7,642 nucleotides of DNA. Origin: CALARM01 sp036746235. Lineage in GTDB: Bacteria; Vulcanimicrobiota; SpSt-956; JAKJGF01. The DNA is taken from positions 1-7,642 of the forward strand of contig DAIOEN010000287.1 in the NCBI GenBank assembly GCA_036746235.1. Direction: 5' to 3'. How positions within the stretch are numbered: position 1 is the first letter of the stretch; each line of letters begins with the position of its first letter. The notes below the pieces were generated by a model that did not search any database, was not told where the DNA came from, and was given only the letters and a program-made list of their open reading frames with translations. The position numbers and the translations under genes were made by a program. This document shows, in pieces, positions 1 to 6,734 of the stretch.

Positions 1-2
1 GA

Positions 3-773
3 TCTTACCCCACAGTAGTAGGAGAAACGGGAGGAAAAGATTTTATTTTTGTCCATGGTTCTGCAGTTCCTGAAGAAGTGGCAACTGCCATTATAAGAGG
101 AGCTTTCGAATATCAGGGACAGAAATGTTCTGCCGCATCAAGGGCCTATATACCGAAATCCCTGTGGAATAAAATCAAAAAAATCCTCATAGATAAAATC
201 TCTGAAATCAAAACAGGTGATGTAAGTGATTTCAATAATTTTATGAACGGTGTAATAGACGAACATTCCTTCGATAATATAATGAACTATATAGAAAAAG
301 CAAAGAATTCACCTGATGCAAAGATTATTACAGGAGGCAGAGGTGATAAATCTACAGGTTATTTTATAGAACCAACTGTAATTCACACAACAGACCCTCA
401 TTTTATAACAATGGAAGAAGAGATATTCGGCCCTGTTATGACCGTATATGTATATAATGATAAAGATTATGAAAAAACACTTCATATATGTGATGAAACA
501 TCTCCCTATGGCCTCACGGGGGCAATATTCTCGACAGACAGATATGCAATGGTCCAGGCCTGTAAGATATTACGATATGCGGCAGGCAATTTTTACATAA
601 ATGACAAACCTACGGGAGCCATGGTAGGGCTTCAGCCCTTCGGAGGCTCAAGAGCTTCAGGAACAAACGATAAATCAGGGGGATATTTCAATCTTCTGAG
701 ATGGGTAAGCCCCAGGACGATAAAGGAAACTTTTGTACCACCTGTTGATTTTAAATATTCATATATGGAATAG
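3..773 (+). CDS. pruA: L-glutamate gamma-semialdehyde dehydrogenase (1-pyrroline-5-carboxylate dehydrogenase), C-terminal half, 5' truncated by window edge
   Basis: This enzyme oxidises L-glutamate 5-semialdehyde (from pyrroline-5-carboxylate) to glutamate with NAD+, the second step of proline catabolism in the cytoplasm. The frame is open from the first bases of the window to the TAG at 771-773. The 256 visible residues are roughly half of the ~540 usual for PruA/ALDH4-type proteins. Visible motifs, numbered from the first in-window residue, are GETGGKD with the catalytic Glu at 8, FEYQGQKCSAASRAYIP with the catalytic Cys at 42, EEIFGPV (the NAD-binding Glu-x-Phe), and QPFGGSRASGTNDKSGG near the C terminus. 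The protein ends with SPRTIKETFVPP, typical of the ALDH4 group and not of general aldehyde dehydrogenases. A GTG at 78 is only an internal codon. The proline dehydrogenase domain or gene is not in view. The stop codon runs directly into a 7-bp repeat array. The next gene on the same strand is another aldehyde dehydrogenase, 153 bp away. Confidence 0.95.
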   Translation, partial: SYPTVVGETGGKDFIFVHGSAVPEEVATAIIRGAFEYQGQKCSAASRAYIPKSLWNKIKKILIDKISEIKTGDVSDFNNFMNGVIDEHSFDNIMNYIEKAKNSPDAKIITGGRGDKSTGYFIEPTVIHTTDPHFITMEEEIFGPVMTVYVYNDKDYEKTLHICDETSPYGLTGAIFSTDRYAMVQACKILRYAAGNFYINDKPTGAMVGLQPFGGSRASGTNDKSGGYFNLLRWVSPRTIKETFVPPVDFKYSYME

Positions 774-815
774 TGAGTCGTGAGTCATGAGTCGTGAGTC
801 GTGAGTCGTGGCGTC
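773..815 (+). repeat. Heptamer tandem array GTGAGTC (5 units plus one degenerate)
   Basis: Units start at 773, 780, 787, 794 and 801. All are GTGAGTC except ATGAGTC at 787, and a degenerate GTGGCGTC follows at 808-815. The first G of the array is the last base of the pruA TAG stop. TGA occurs at 774, 781 and 788, so all three + strand frames are closed within the first three units. The array belongs to a GTGANNN pattern shared with the other arrays in this window. Confidence 0.9.
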
Positions 816-821
816 TTATTC

Positions 822-884
822 TTTTCACTTTTCACTTTTTACTTTTCACTTTTCACTTTTCACTTTTCACTTTTCACTTTTCAC
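822..884 (-). repeat. Heptamer tandem array TTTTCAC (GTGAAAA on the - strand), 9 units
   Basis: Nine contiguous 7-bp units are visible on the + strand as TTTTCAC. The only variant is TTTTTAC at 836-842. Read on the - strand the unit is GTGAAAA and the variant GTAAAAA, so the GTGA core is shared with the preceding GTGAGTC array but lies on the opposite strand. The first unit begins 49 bp (7 x 7) after the start of the previous array, so the heptamer register is kept. The array lies about 25 bp before the ribosome binding site of the downstream aldehyde dehydrogenase gene. I see no convincing promoter in this spacer. Confidence 0.9.
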
Positions 885-910
885 TAATTTTCGTAACACT
901 TTATAAAAAA

Positions 911-915
911 AGGAG
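911..915 (+). promoter_or_regulatory. Ribosome binding site of the ALDH7-type gene
   Basis: AGGAG preceded by a run of A lies 11 nt before the ATG at 927. The spacer is slightly long, but no nearer in-frame ATG, GTG or TTG exists, so this supports the ATG at 927 as the start. Confidence 0.7.
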
Positions 916-926
916 ACATTAAAAAC

Positions 927-2459
927 ATGATAGATATAAAAAATATATTCAATAAACTCGGTATAAAAGAAGAACATGCCGGGGCCTATGACGGAACATG
1001 GTTTGCAGGGAGTGACAGACATCTTAAGAGTTACAGTCCTGTAGACGGTTCTCTTATAGGAACAATAAGGCAGGCAGATATAAATGATTATAAAAGAGTA
1101 AGTGAAAGTGCCGGTAAAGCATTTTTATCGTGGAGACATGTTCCTGCTCCTAAAAGAGGGGAACTTGTAAGACAGATTGGAGAAAAACTCAGAGAATATA
1201 AAGAACCGCTGGGTGCTCTTGTAAGTATTGAAATGGGCAAAATCCTGCAGGAAGGTCTCGGAGAAGTTCAGGAAATGATAGATATGTGCGATTTTGCCGT
1301 AGGTCTGTCAAGGCAACTCTACGGGCTTAATATGCCCAGTGAAAGAGGGGAACATATCATTCAGGAACAATGGCATCCCCTTGGTACAATCGGTCTCATA
1401 ACAGCCTTTAATTTCCCTGTGGCAGTATGGAGCTGGAATGCCATGTTGGCTCTCATATGCGGAGATTCCGTTATATGGAAACCATCTTCTGAAACACCAC
1501 TATGCGCCATAGCAGTTCATAACATAATAGAAGAAGTTCTCAGAAAAAACAATGTTCCTCCGGGACTGTTAAGTCTTATCATTGGAAGCGGTTCTACAGT
1601 GGGAGAAGAATTGATCAATGACAGAACTGTCCCTCTTGTAAGTTTTACAGGAAGCACTAAAACAGGAAAACATGTAGCGGAAGCTGTCGGGAAAAGACTT
1701 GGGAAACATATACTGGAACTGGGAGGGAACAATGCCGTAATAGTTTCCGATAAATTAAAAGATTTAAAAAGCTGTTTAACCTCCGTAATCTTCGGTTCTG
1801 TAGGAACGACAGGACAGAGATGTACCTCTACGAGGAGAATAATTGTCCATGAAACTATATATGACAGAGTCATTCATTCATTAGTTAATGCATACCAAAA
1901 TCTGTTCATAGGAAATCCTCTTGAAGAGAAAACCGTTGTAGGCCCTCTTGTAAGCAGATCTGCCGTATCTGATATGGAAAAAGCAATAGAAAAAGCAAAA
2001 AGCCTGGGAGGGAAAGTCCTCACAGGAGGAGGTTTATTGCCGGAAAATCCTTCAGGCTGTTATGTTTATCCATGTATTATAGAAGCAGAAAACCACTGGG
2101 ATATTGTCCAGGAAGAAACCTTTGCCCCCATACTCTATGTCCTCAAATACAGAACCATAGAAGAATCAGTAGAGATTAATAACAGTGTACCTCAGGGTTT
2201 ATCGTCATCCATATTTACAGACAGTGTTTTTGAAGAAAGATATTTTCTCTCAAATTGCGGTTCAGACTGCGGTATAGCAAATGTAAATGCAGGCACATCT
2301 GGCGCAGAGATAGGCGGTGCCTTCGGAGGAGAGAAAGACACGGGAGGAGGAAGGGAATCCGGTTCAGATGCATGGAAAGCTTACATGAGGCGTCAGACAA
2401 ATGTTATAAGCTGGAGCAGAGAGGTTATTCTGGCTCAGGGAATAAATTTTAATTTTTAA
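927..2459 (+). CDS. ALDH7/antiquitin-type aldehyde dehydrogenase, probable L-alpha-aminoadipic semialdehyde (piperidine-6-carboxylate) dehydrogenase
   Basis: This is an NAD(P)-dependent cytoplasmic dehydrogenase of 510 residues, the full length of human antiquitin (ALDH7A1). The family oxidises alpha-aminoadipic semialdehyde to alpha-aminoadipate in lysine/pipecolate breakdown. Visible motifs are AFNFPVAV with the oxyanion Asn162, WKPSSET at 184-190 for cofactor binding, SFTGST at 239-244, LELGGNN with the general base Glu264, GQRCTSTRR with the nucleophile Cys299, and EETFAP at 396-401. Two stretches mark the ALDH7 group: GSDCGIANVN (445-454), and SGAEIGGAFGGEKDTGGGRESGSDAW in the segment 458-483. 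By alignment from memory, Glu116 and Arg298 match the two antiquitin residues (Glu121, Arg301) that hold the aminoadipate head group, which favours this substrate. Some relatives take betaine or other aldehydes, so the exact substrate is inferred. The gene may be cotranscribed with pruA, and it converges on citG. Confidence 0.9.
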   Translation: MIDIKNIFNKLGIKEEHAGAYDGTWFAGSDRHLKSYSPVDGSLIGTIRQADINDYKRVSESAGKAFLSWRHVPAPKRGELVRQIGEKLREYKEPLGALVSIEMGKILQEGLGEVQEMIDMCDFAVGLSRQLYGLNMPSERGEHIIQEQWHPLGTIGLITAFNFPVAVWSWNAMLALICGDSVIWKPSSETPLCAIAVHNIIEEVLRKNNVPPGLLSLIIGSGSTVGEELINDRTVPLVSFTGSTKTGKHVAEAVGKRLGKHILELGGNNAVIVSDKLKDLKSCLTSVIFGSVGTTGQRCTSTRRIIVHETIYDRVIHSLVNAYQNLFIGNPLEEKTVVGPLVSRSAVSDMEKAIEKAKSLGGKVLTGGGLLPENPSGCYVYPCIIEAENHWDIVQEETFAPILYVLKYRTIEESVEINNSVPQGLSSSIFTDSVFEERYFLSNCGSDCGIANVNAGTSGAEIGGAFGGEKDTGGGRESGSDAWKAYMRRQTNVISWSREVILAQGINFNF

Positions 2460-2467
2460 AAAACCTG

Positions 2468-2498
2468 TGTAGTGAACAGGCAATGCCTGTTCACTACA
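2468..2498 (-). terminator. Strong hairpin between converging genes; probable terminator of the cit operon
   Basis: A nearly perfect inverted repeat has 15-bp arms (2468-2482 and 2484-2498) around a single A. On the - strand the stem is followed, after a 4-nt CAGG spacer, by six T (complement of 2458-2463), which gives intrinsic terminator geometry for transcripts leaving citG. On the + strand no T-run follows the stem, so termination of the ALDH7 transcript there would depend on the hairpin alone. The T-run overlaps the TAA stop of the ALDH7 gene. A second small hairpin (CAGGA, AAA, TCCTG at 2501-2513) abuts the citG stop. Confidence 0.7.
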
Positions 2499-2513
2499 AT
2501 CAGGAAAATCCTG

Positions 2514-3434
2514 TCAATCCCCCCGAATCCCTGTCAGGGAATAAAACATCAGAGTCACTGCCATCAGGTCTGCCGAACCGCCCGGATTTATCTTCTTCTT
2601 ATTATATCTCTGTTCCAGTCTCTTCCATTTCTCTCTGCCTTCATCGGTAGTAAGTCCTCCCTGCTGATAGAGTTCATCCATTTCACACTGAACAGTTCTC
2701 AGGGTAGCCAGATTATGTCTGTGTAACAGAGCTGTATCATCTAAATGGGCCATAATATTACATAGAGCATGTAAAGAGGCATTATTCAAATCCAGGCCTG
2801 AATCCAGAGCGGATTTCAGGGCAGGGAGCCCGTAATTTATTACAGAAGGAAACCCTTCCTGGGCTTCTCCTCTTACTCCGGACATTTTGTATTGAAGGAA
2901 AATCTTTTCTCCTGAAGTCAGGTTCCTTTTACTTTCAAGATCAGACAGTTCACTTTGAATTATATCTTTAGAGATTTCGCTTATAACAGCACTCAGGTTA
3001 CCGGGTGTAATTTTCTCTTTTGCGGAAAGGAGATAACCGCAGGCACCGCATGTAAGACCGATAAGAAAAATAATACCTTTTTGAGTATTTATACCGCCTG
3101 TAACGGAAAACATATGGTTTTCCGCAGCAAGTCCTATTGTTCTTATTACAGGCAGCAAATTACAGAGAGGGGCAGAAGAAGTACCGTATTCTATCCCTGC
3201 CTGTGCCATATAACTGAAATAAGGAATAATGGCAGAAGTGCTCAGAATAAATGTTTCATACGACATATCACTATGGGAACCATTATTAATTCTATCTACA
3301 AGTCCCGGTTTGGGAGTTGCAGCCAGTTCCAGAAGTATACTTCTCATTGCCATTTCACTTACATAGAAAGCAGAAGATGTTACAGGAACAAAATTTCTCA
3401 GACGTTTTTTAGTTTTCTCACAATATGTTATCAT
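2514..3434 (-). CDS. citG: Triphosphoribosyl-dephospho-CoA synthase (CitG); start uncertain because of assembly gap
   Basis: CitG condenses ATP with dephospho-CoA to give 2'-(5''-triphosphoribosyl)-3'-dephospho-CoA, the precursor of the citrate-lyase prosthetic group. With numbering from the ATG at 3434 (306 aa, near the usual CitG length), visible family motifs are TPKPGLVDRINNGSHSDM (40-57), FSVTGGINTQKG (109-120), SGVRGEAQEGFP (185-196), HLDDT (230-234) and NPGGSADL (283-290). The family's usual GGVNTHKG has Gln instead of His here. The start is not secure. No ribosome binding site precedes the ATG at 3434, and the frame stays open upstream (codons for K-S-I-I-N-K) right into the N gap. 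The true start may therefore lie in the gap, or citG may be fused to citX as in the CitXG proteins known from some bacteria. It is the last gene of the cit operon. Confidence 0.93.
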   Translation of the reverse strand: MITYCEKTKKRLRNFVPVTSSAFYVSEMAMRSILLELAATPKPGLVDRINNGSHSDMSYETFILSTSAIIPYFSYMAQAGIEYGTSSAPLCNLLPVIRTIGLAAENHMFSVTGGINTQKGIIFLIGLTCGACGYLLSAKEKITPGNLSAVISEISKDIIQSELSDLESKRNLTSGEKIFLQYKMSGVRGEAQEGFPSVINYGLPALKSALDSGLDLNNASLHALCNIMAHLDDTALLHRHNLATLRTVQCEMDELYQQGGLTTDEGREKWKRLEQRYNKKKINPGGSADLMAVTLMFYSLTGIRGD

Positions 3435-3453
3435 TTTATTAATTATGCTTTTA

Positions 3454-3553
3454 NNNNNNNNNNNNNNNNNNNNNNNNNNNNNNNNNNNNNNNNNNNNNNN
3501 NNNNNNNNNNNNNNNNNNNNNNNNNNNNNNNNNNNNNNNNNNNNNNNNNNNNN
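3454..3553. other. Assembly gap (100 N)
   Basis: Exactly 100 consecutive N, the conventional placeholder for a scaffold gap of unknown size. It hides the C terminus of citX, the citX-citG junction and possibly the real citG start. Reading frames drawn across it mean nothing. Confidence 0.99.
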
Positions 3554-4075
3554 CCCTTTATGCAAAAAATACTCTCCTATCATAGTATGAATTATGTTCA
3601 GTGTATCCTCAAGAGTATGTTTTTTTCCTCTTATACAGAGGAAAGCAGGATTTTCTTTACAGACAATACAGGGACGGGGTGAGAAACCGAGATCTTCTCT
3701 GGATATCCTTATTCCGTCTGCATCTGTTACATCAATATCAAATAATACTCCGAGAGGATGTTCTGCTTCAAGAGATAGACCTGATTTTTTTAATATTACT
3801 GCTTCTCTGTCCGATACAATAAATCCTTCATAACCGAGGGGTGTTTTATTTTTCACAGTGTATTCTATTTTAAATTCTTTTTTCCTGGTTATCAAAAGAT
3901 TCCATAATATATTAAAAACAGGTTCGTAACAGACAGCACCTTTATCAGGGCCGGGAATATTCAAAGAAACTGTAATAACAGGTTTTTTATACAGGGCAAG
4001 CAAATCATTACGTTTGTTTACCCTATCTTCTCTTGCCTCCAGTACGGCAAATAAAATATCTCTATCAGACGACAT
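3554..4075 (-). CDS. citX: Apo-citrate lyase phosphoribosyl-dephospho-CoA transferase (holo-ACP synthase CitX), 3' end lost in assembly gap
   Basis: CitX transfers the phosphoribosyl-dephospho-CoA group made by CitG onto the serine of the CitD carrier protein, releasing pyrophosphate. From the ATG at 4075, preceded by AGGAGAAAGG (4090-4081), 174 residues are readable before the N run. A typical CitX has about 180, so only a short tail is missing unless the protein continues into CitG. Visible family features are LEAREDRVNKR near the N terminus, SLNIPGPDK (37-45), EHPLGVLFDIDVTDADG (105-121), SREDLG (125-130), and RPCIVC with Cys136 and Cys139 followed by Cys147. The gene sits 106 bp downstream of citF. 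That spacer holds a heptamer array and a nested palindrome, so citX and citG expression may be partly separated from the structural subunits. Confidence 0.92.
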
Positions 4076-4088
4076 AACAACCTTTCTC

Positions 4089-4131
4089 CTGTGAATAAGG
4101 GCGTTTAATTAAACGCCCCTACCATCACAGG
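4089..4131. repeat. Nested inverted repeat with a 20-bp perfect palindrome
   Basis: The core at 4099-4118 is a perfect palindrome with half-site GGGCGTTTAA. It is enclosed by an outer inverted repeat, CCTGTGA at 4089-4095 and TCACAGG at 4125-4131. It lies between citF and citX, and its left arm overlaps the citX ribosome binding site region (4081-4090). No T-run follows on either strand, so it is not a standard intrinsic terminator. It could be an operator, an RNA hairpin controlling citX translation, or a small dispersed palindromic repeat. The function is unknown. Confidence 0.75.
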
Positions 4132-4143
4132 TCATCGATTAAC

Positions 4144-4185
4144 TGCTCGCTGGTCACTGGTCACTGGTCACTGCTCACTGCTCAA
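4144..4185 (-). repeat. Heptamer tandem array GTGAGCA/GTGACCA, 6 units, overlapping the citF stop
   Basis: On the - strand, starting at citF, the units are TTGAGCA (4185-4179), GTGAGCA (4178-4172), three GTGACCA (4171-4151) and GCGAGCA (4150-4144). The TGA in the first unit is the citF stop codon itself (4184-4182). The unit differs from those of the other gaps, but the GTGA core and 7-bp period are the same. Confidence 0.9.
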
Positions 4186-5723
4186 TGTTCCGCCACTTCT
4201 CTTATAACATCTATATAAGTTCCGTCACGATATTCCACCAGTCCCACAATCTTATCTTTAAATTCGATTTCCTTCGGTTTACCTGTTATTTTTTCCACGT
4301 CATGCTGAAGTTCTTCTATTGTCTTTACAGGTAATTTACTCTCTTTAAACTTTTCAATAAGATCTTCTCTCTTCGGGTTAATGGCAATACCTCTTTCTGT
4401 TACGAGAACGTCCACACAATCACCGGGCGTTACAACAGTAATAACCTTATCTTTTATTGTAGGAATCCTTCCTCTGAAAGACGGGGCAACAATCACTGTA
4501 AGTTTTGATCCTGCCGCAACATCGGAATGTCCTCCCGATGCACCTCTTATGACACCATCGGAACCAGTGAGCACATTTACATTGAAATTCAAATCTATCT
4601 CAAGGGCACTCAGAACTGCAACGTCCAGCATATTGACCATACATCCCTTATTGAAAGGATTGGCGTAATAGCCGGCACTTATTTCAACATGATTTTTATT
4701 TTCCCTGAGACTTCTTACTGCTTCAAGGTCAAAGGACTGAACATCAAAAAGTGTTTTAAAGAGTCCTTCTTCAAGGAGTTTCACCATATATCCCGTAATA
4801 CCGCCGAGGCCGAAACTTCCTTTTATGCCTTTCGAGATCATTTTCTCCCTGATAAAATGGGCCACTGCAAGAGATGCACCGCCGCTTCCTGCCTGGAATG
4901 AATAGCCATCTTTTAAATATCCTGAATGATCAATAAAATCTGCAGCATATCTTGCAATAAGCAATGATTTCGGATCTCTTGTCATTCTTGTGGCACCGCT
5001 TGAAATACCTTTCGGCTCTCCCAATTTGTCTATAGTTACTACATAATCTACAAGGGTCTGCATAATACTTATCGGTGTTGCAGGGAATTCAACCAGATTA
5101 TCTGTAATGGCAATAACCCTTTCTGCATAAAAGGAATCAAAGTTTGCATATCCGAGAGGTCCGCAGGCAGAGGGACCGTTTACCCCGTTTAAATTGCCAT
5201 AACAATCTGCAGTAGGAGCTGCAATAAAAGCCAGATCTACGTGGAGTTTCCCTGTCTTCAACATCCTGGCCCTGCCTCCGTGGCTGTGGAATATTACAGG
5301 AATATCCATAAGACCGTGAGACACTTCATTTCCCAGGTCTCCTCTCATGCCGCTTGTAATGATTTTTGTAATAACACCCTCTCTTATATGATCAATCAGA
5401 TGGGAATGTACATCATTTAAGGAACTGCTTGCAAGGGTAAGGTTCTTGAAGCCCATATCCCTCAGTTTATCCATAACAAGATTGACTACATAATCGCCGT
5501 TTCTCAGATGGTGATGAAAAGATACTGTCATACCATCTTTCAAGTCGCAGTGTCTTATAGCTTCTTCAAGGCTGTCTGCTACCTTCTTTTCACCCACTTT
5601 GACTGCAAATAACTGTGTGGCAGCTTTTCTGCCTCTGGGAGTACTTGCCCATACCCCTCCGTATTTATCAATTTTACCTATACCTTTTATTTCATCAGGT
5701 ATGTTACGTTCTTTTATATTCAT
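4182..5723 (-). CDS. citF: Citrate lyase alpha subunit (citrate:acetyl-ACP CoA/ACP transferase)
   Basis: CitF exchanges the acetyl group on the CitD prosthetic group for citrate, forming the citryl-carrier thioester that CitE then cleaves. The 513 residues match the ~500-520 of the family. Visible motifs include VSFHHHLRNGDYVV (67-80), SGMRGDLG (124-131), a FHSHGGRARM segment (145-154), ADCYGNLNGVNG (172-183), AGSGGASLA (278-286), FGLGGITG (304-311), GASGGHSDVAAG (394-405) and the near-invariant VTERGIAINP (441-450). The start is fixed by AGGAG (5735-5731), 7 nt before the ATG. It follows citE after only 22 bp, so the two are surely cotranscribed. The stop TGA is supplied by the first unit of a heptamer array. 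A citramalate-lyase alpha subunit would look much the same, so the acid used is inferred. Confidence 0.96.
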   Translation of the reverse strand: MNIKERNIPDEIKGIGKIDKYGGVWASTPRGRKAATQLFAVKVGEKKVADSLEEAIRHCDLKDGMTVSFHHHLRNGDYVVNLVMDKLRDMGFKNLTLASSSLNDVHSHLIDHIREGVITKIITSGMRGDLGNEVSHGLMDIPVIFHSHGGRARMLKTGKLHVDLAFIAAPTADCYGNLNGVNGPSACGPLGYANFDSFYAERVIAITDNLVEFPATPISIMQTLVDYVVTIDKLGEPKGISSGATRMTRDPKSLLIARYAADFIDHSGYLKDGYSFQAGSGGASLAVAHFIREKMISKGIKGSFGLGGITGYMVKLLEEGLFKTLFDVQSFDLEAVRSLRENKNHVEISAGYYANPFNKGCMVNMLDVAVLSALEIDLNFNVNVLTGSDGVIRGASGGHSDVAAGSKLTVIVAPSFRGRIPTIKDKVITVVTPGDCVDVLVTERGIAINPKREDLIEKFKESKLPVKTIEELQHDVEKITGKPKEIEFKDKIVGLVEYRDGTYIDVIREVAEH

Positions 5724-5745
5724 ATAAATTCTCCTATTACTCTAT

Positions 5746-6621
5746 CTATATTTTTCCGACTGCTTTTGCATAGGCTATAGTCTGTTCGGCTCTTTTAAGC
5801 ACAGGAGCATCTATCATTTTACCATCGAGGGATACCACACCTGCTCCATGTTCTTCTGCTTCTTCCATAGCATGAATAATACGTCTGGCTTTTTCTATTT
5901 CATCATCAGAAGGGGTAAAGACTTCATGTATGGGAATAATCTGTCTCGGATTTATCACAGACTGTCCGAGAAACCCCATATCTTTAATCTTTTTAGCAGA
6001 TTTTCTCAATCCTTCTTCATCATTGACATCGGAAAAAACCGTATCAATGGGATCAACTCCTGCTGCTCTTGCGGCAACAACAATCTGAGAACGGGAATAA
6101 TTCAGTTCGTCTCCCTCTTTAGTTCTTTTAATACCCAGGTCTGCTGTAAAATCTTCTCCTCCTATTGATATGGCTGCAATTCTTTTGCTTGAACTGGCGA
6201 TAGAAAAAGCATTTACAACGCCCAGGGCTGTTTCCATTATGGGCATGAGCTTTACCGTTCCTTCTGCAATGCCATGTTTTCTTTCTATTTCAGAGACCAT
6301 TCTTTCTATCTCCATTACCTGTTCTTTATATTCTATCTTCGGTATTCTCAGAGCATCGGGAATACATGGAATAATCTCTTCAAGATCTTCCCGGCAGAAT
6401 GGTGTATCGAGTCCATTAATCCTTACAACCTTTTCGGACCTTCCGCAATCAATGGTCATCAATGCATATTTAACCAGATACCTTGCGCCATCTTTTTCCG
6501 CAAGGGCAACTGCATCTTCAAGGTCAAAAATAATGCTGTCTGCACCGTATATACCGGCATTTTGAACCATACCGGGATTATTCCCGGGAACATACATCAT
6601 TGTACGGCGTAACCTTTTCAT
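5746..6621 (-). CDS. citE: Citrate lyase beta subunit (citryl-ACP lyase)
   Basis: CitE cleaves the citryl thioester on CitD to acetyl-CitD and oxaloacetate, and is a Mg2+-dependent member of the HpcH/HpaI-CitE superfamily. From the ATG at 6621 it has 291 residues, the usual length. Visible motifs are MMYVPGNNPGMVQNAG (8-23), ADSIIFDLEDAV (27-38), VRINGLDTPF (66-75) with a substrate-binding Arg67, LMPIMETALGVVNA (125-138) with the probable metal ligand Glu130, GGEDFTADLG (154-163) with the second metal-ligand site (Asp157 by family alignment), and IDTVFSDVNDEEG (192-204). A TTG two codons further upstream (6627) keeps the frame but touches the Shine-Dalgarno, so ATG 6621 is preferred. Unusually for this operon type, a 132-bp spacer with repeats and hairpins separates it from citD. 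Citramalyl-specific homologues cannot be excluded by inspection. Confidence 0.95.
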   Translation of the reverse strand: MKRLRRTMMYVPGNNPGMVQNAGIYGADSIIFDLEDAVALAEKDGARYLVKYALMTIDCGRSEKVVRINGLDTPFCREDLEEIIPCIPDALRIPKIEYKEQVMEIERMVSEIERKHGIAEGTVKLMPIMETALGVVNAFSIASSSKRIAAISIGGEDFTADLGIKRTKEGDELNYSRSQIVVAARAAGVDPIDTVFSDVNDEEGLRKSAKKIKDMGFLGQSVINPRQIIPIHEVFTPSDDEIEKARRIIHAMEEAEEHGAGVVSLDGKMIDAPVLKRAEQTIAYAKAVGKI

Positions 6622-6628
6622 AAACAAA

Positions 6629-6633
6629 CCTCT
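6629..6633 (-). promoter_or_regulatory. Ribosome binding site of citE
   Basis: AGAGG on the - strand lies 7 nt before the ATG at 6621 and only 1 nt before the alternative TTG at 6627, so it decides the start in favour of the ATG. Confidence 0.7.
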
Positions 6634-6647
6634 TTTCAGTTATTTAT

Positions 6648-6682
6648 ATGAGAATCGTGACATGTGACGTGTATATTCTCAT
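6648..6682 (-). promoter_or_regulatory. Intergenic inverted repeat enclosing two GTGACNT heptamers, upstream of the citE ribosome binding site
   Basis: ATGAGAAT (6648-6655) and ATTCTCAT (6675-6682) form an 8-bp stem around a 19-nt loop. The loop holds GTGACAT (6657-6663) and GTGACGT (6664-6670), two + strand heptamers of the GTGANNN type. In the citD-citE mRNA the stem would end 14 nt before the citE Shine-Dalgarno. It has no T-run. Its role could be mRNA stabilisation or differential expression within the operon, and this is inference only. Confidence 0.45.
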
Positions 6683-6700
6683 CCATAGTCAATCTTTAAT

Positions 6701-6734
6701 GACGGGGAACAACGTAAATACGGATTCTCCCGTC
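6701..6734 (-). other. Weak inverted repeat in the citD-citE spacer
   Basis: GACGGG (6701-6706) pairs with CCCGTC (6729-6734), and a small CGTA/TACG stem (6713-6722) sits inside. It overlaps the last unit of the heptamer array. The structure is weak and may be chance. Confidence 0.3.

Noticed and set aside
773..884. Possible CRISPR array
   Set aside because: The repeats are contiguous 7-bp units with no spacers, and no cas gene is nearby.
901..906. TATAAA as a -10 promoter element for the ALDH7 gene
   Set aside because: It directly abuts the ribosome binding site, leaving no room for a normal leader, and no -35 can be seen within the repeat tract.
1517..1873. 118-codon open frame on the - strand inside the ALDH7 gene
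   Set aside because: It is antisense to the conserved catalytic region; a composition effect, with no recognisable product.
2472..2726. 84-codon + strand frame starting in the hairpin and running into citG
   Set aside because: It overlaps the CitG C-terminal coding region on the other strand and has no ribosome binding site.
3443..3590. Open frames running across the N stretch on both strands
   Set aside because: They depend on undefined bases; only the sequence outside 3454-3553 can be interpreted.
4089..4131. CRP-type site from TGTGA...TCACA
   Set aside because: The two half-sites are separated by about 30 bp, not the 6 bp of a CRP operator.
4381..4901. Open frames on the + strand (95 and 124 codons) inside citF
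   Set aside because: They are antisense to strongly conserved CitF coding sequence, resemble no family I know and have no supporting start context.
5848..6612. Open frames on the + strand (106-131 codons) inside citE
   Set aside because: They are antisense shadows of citE, which has clear family motifs throughout.
6625..6627. TTG as the citE start
   Set aside because: It lies 1 nt from the Shine-Dalgarno; the ATG two codons later has correct spacing.
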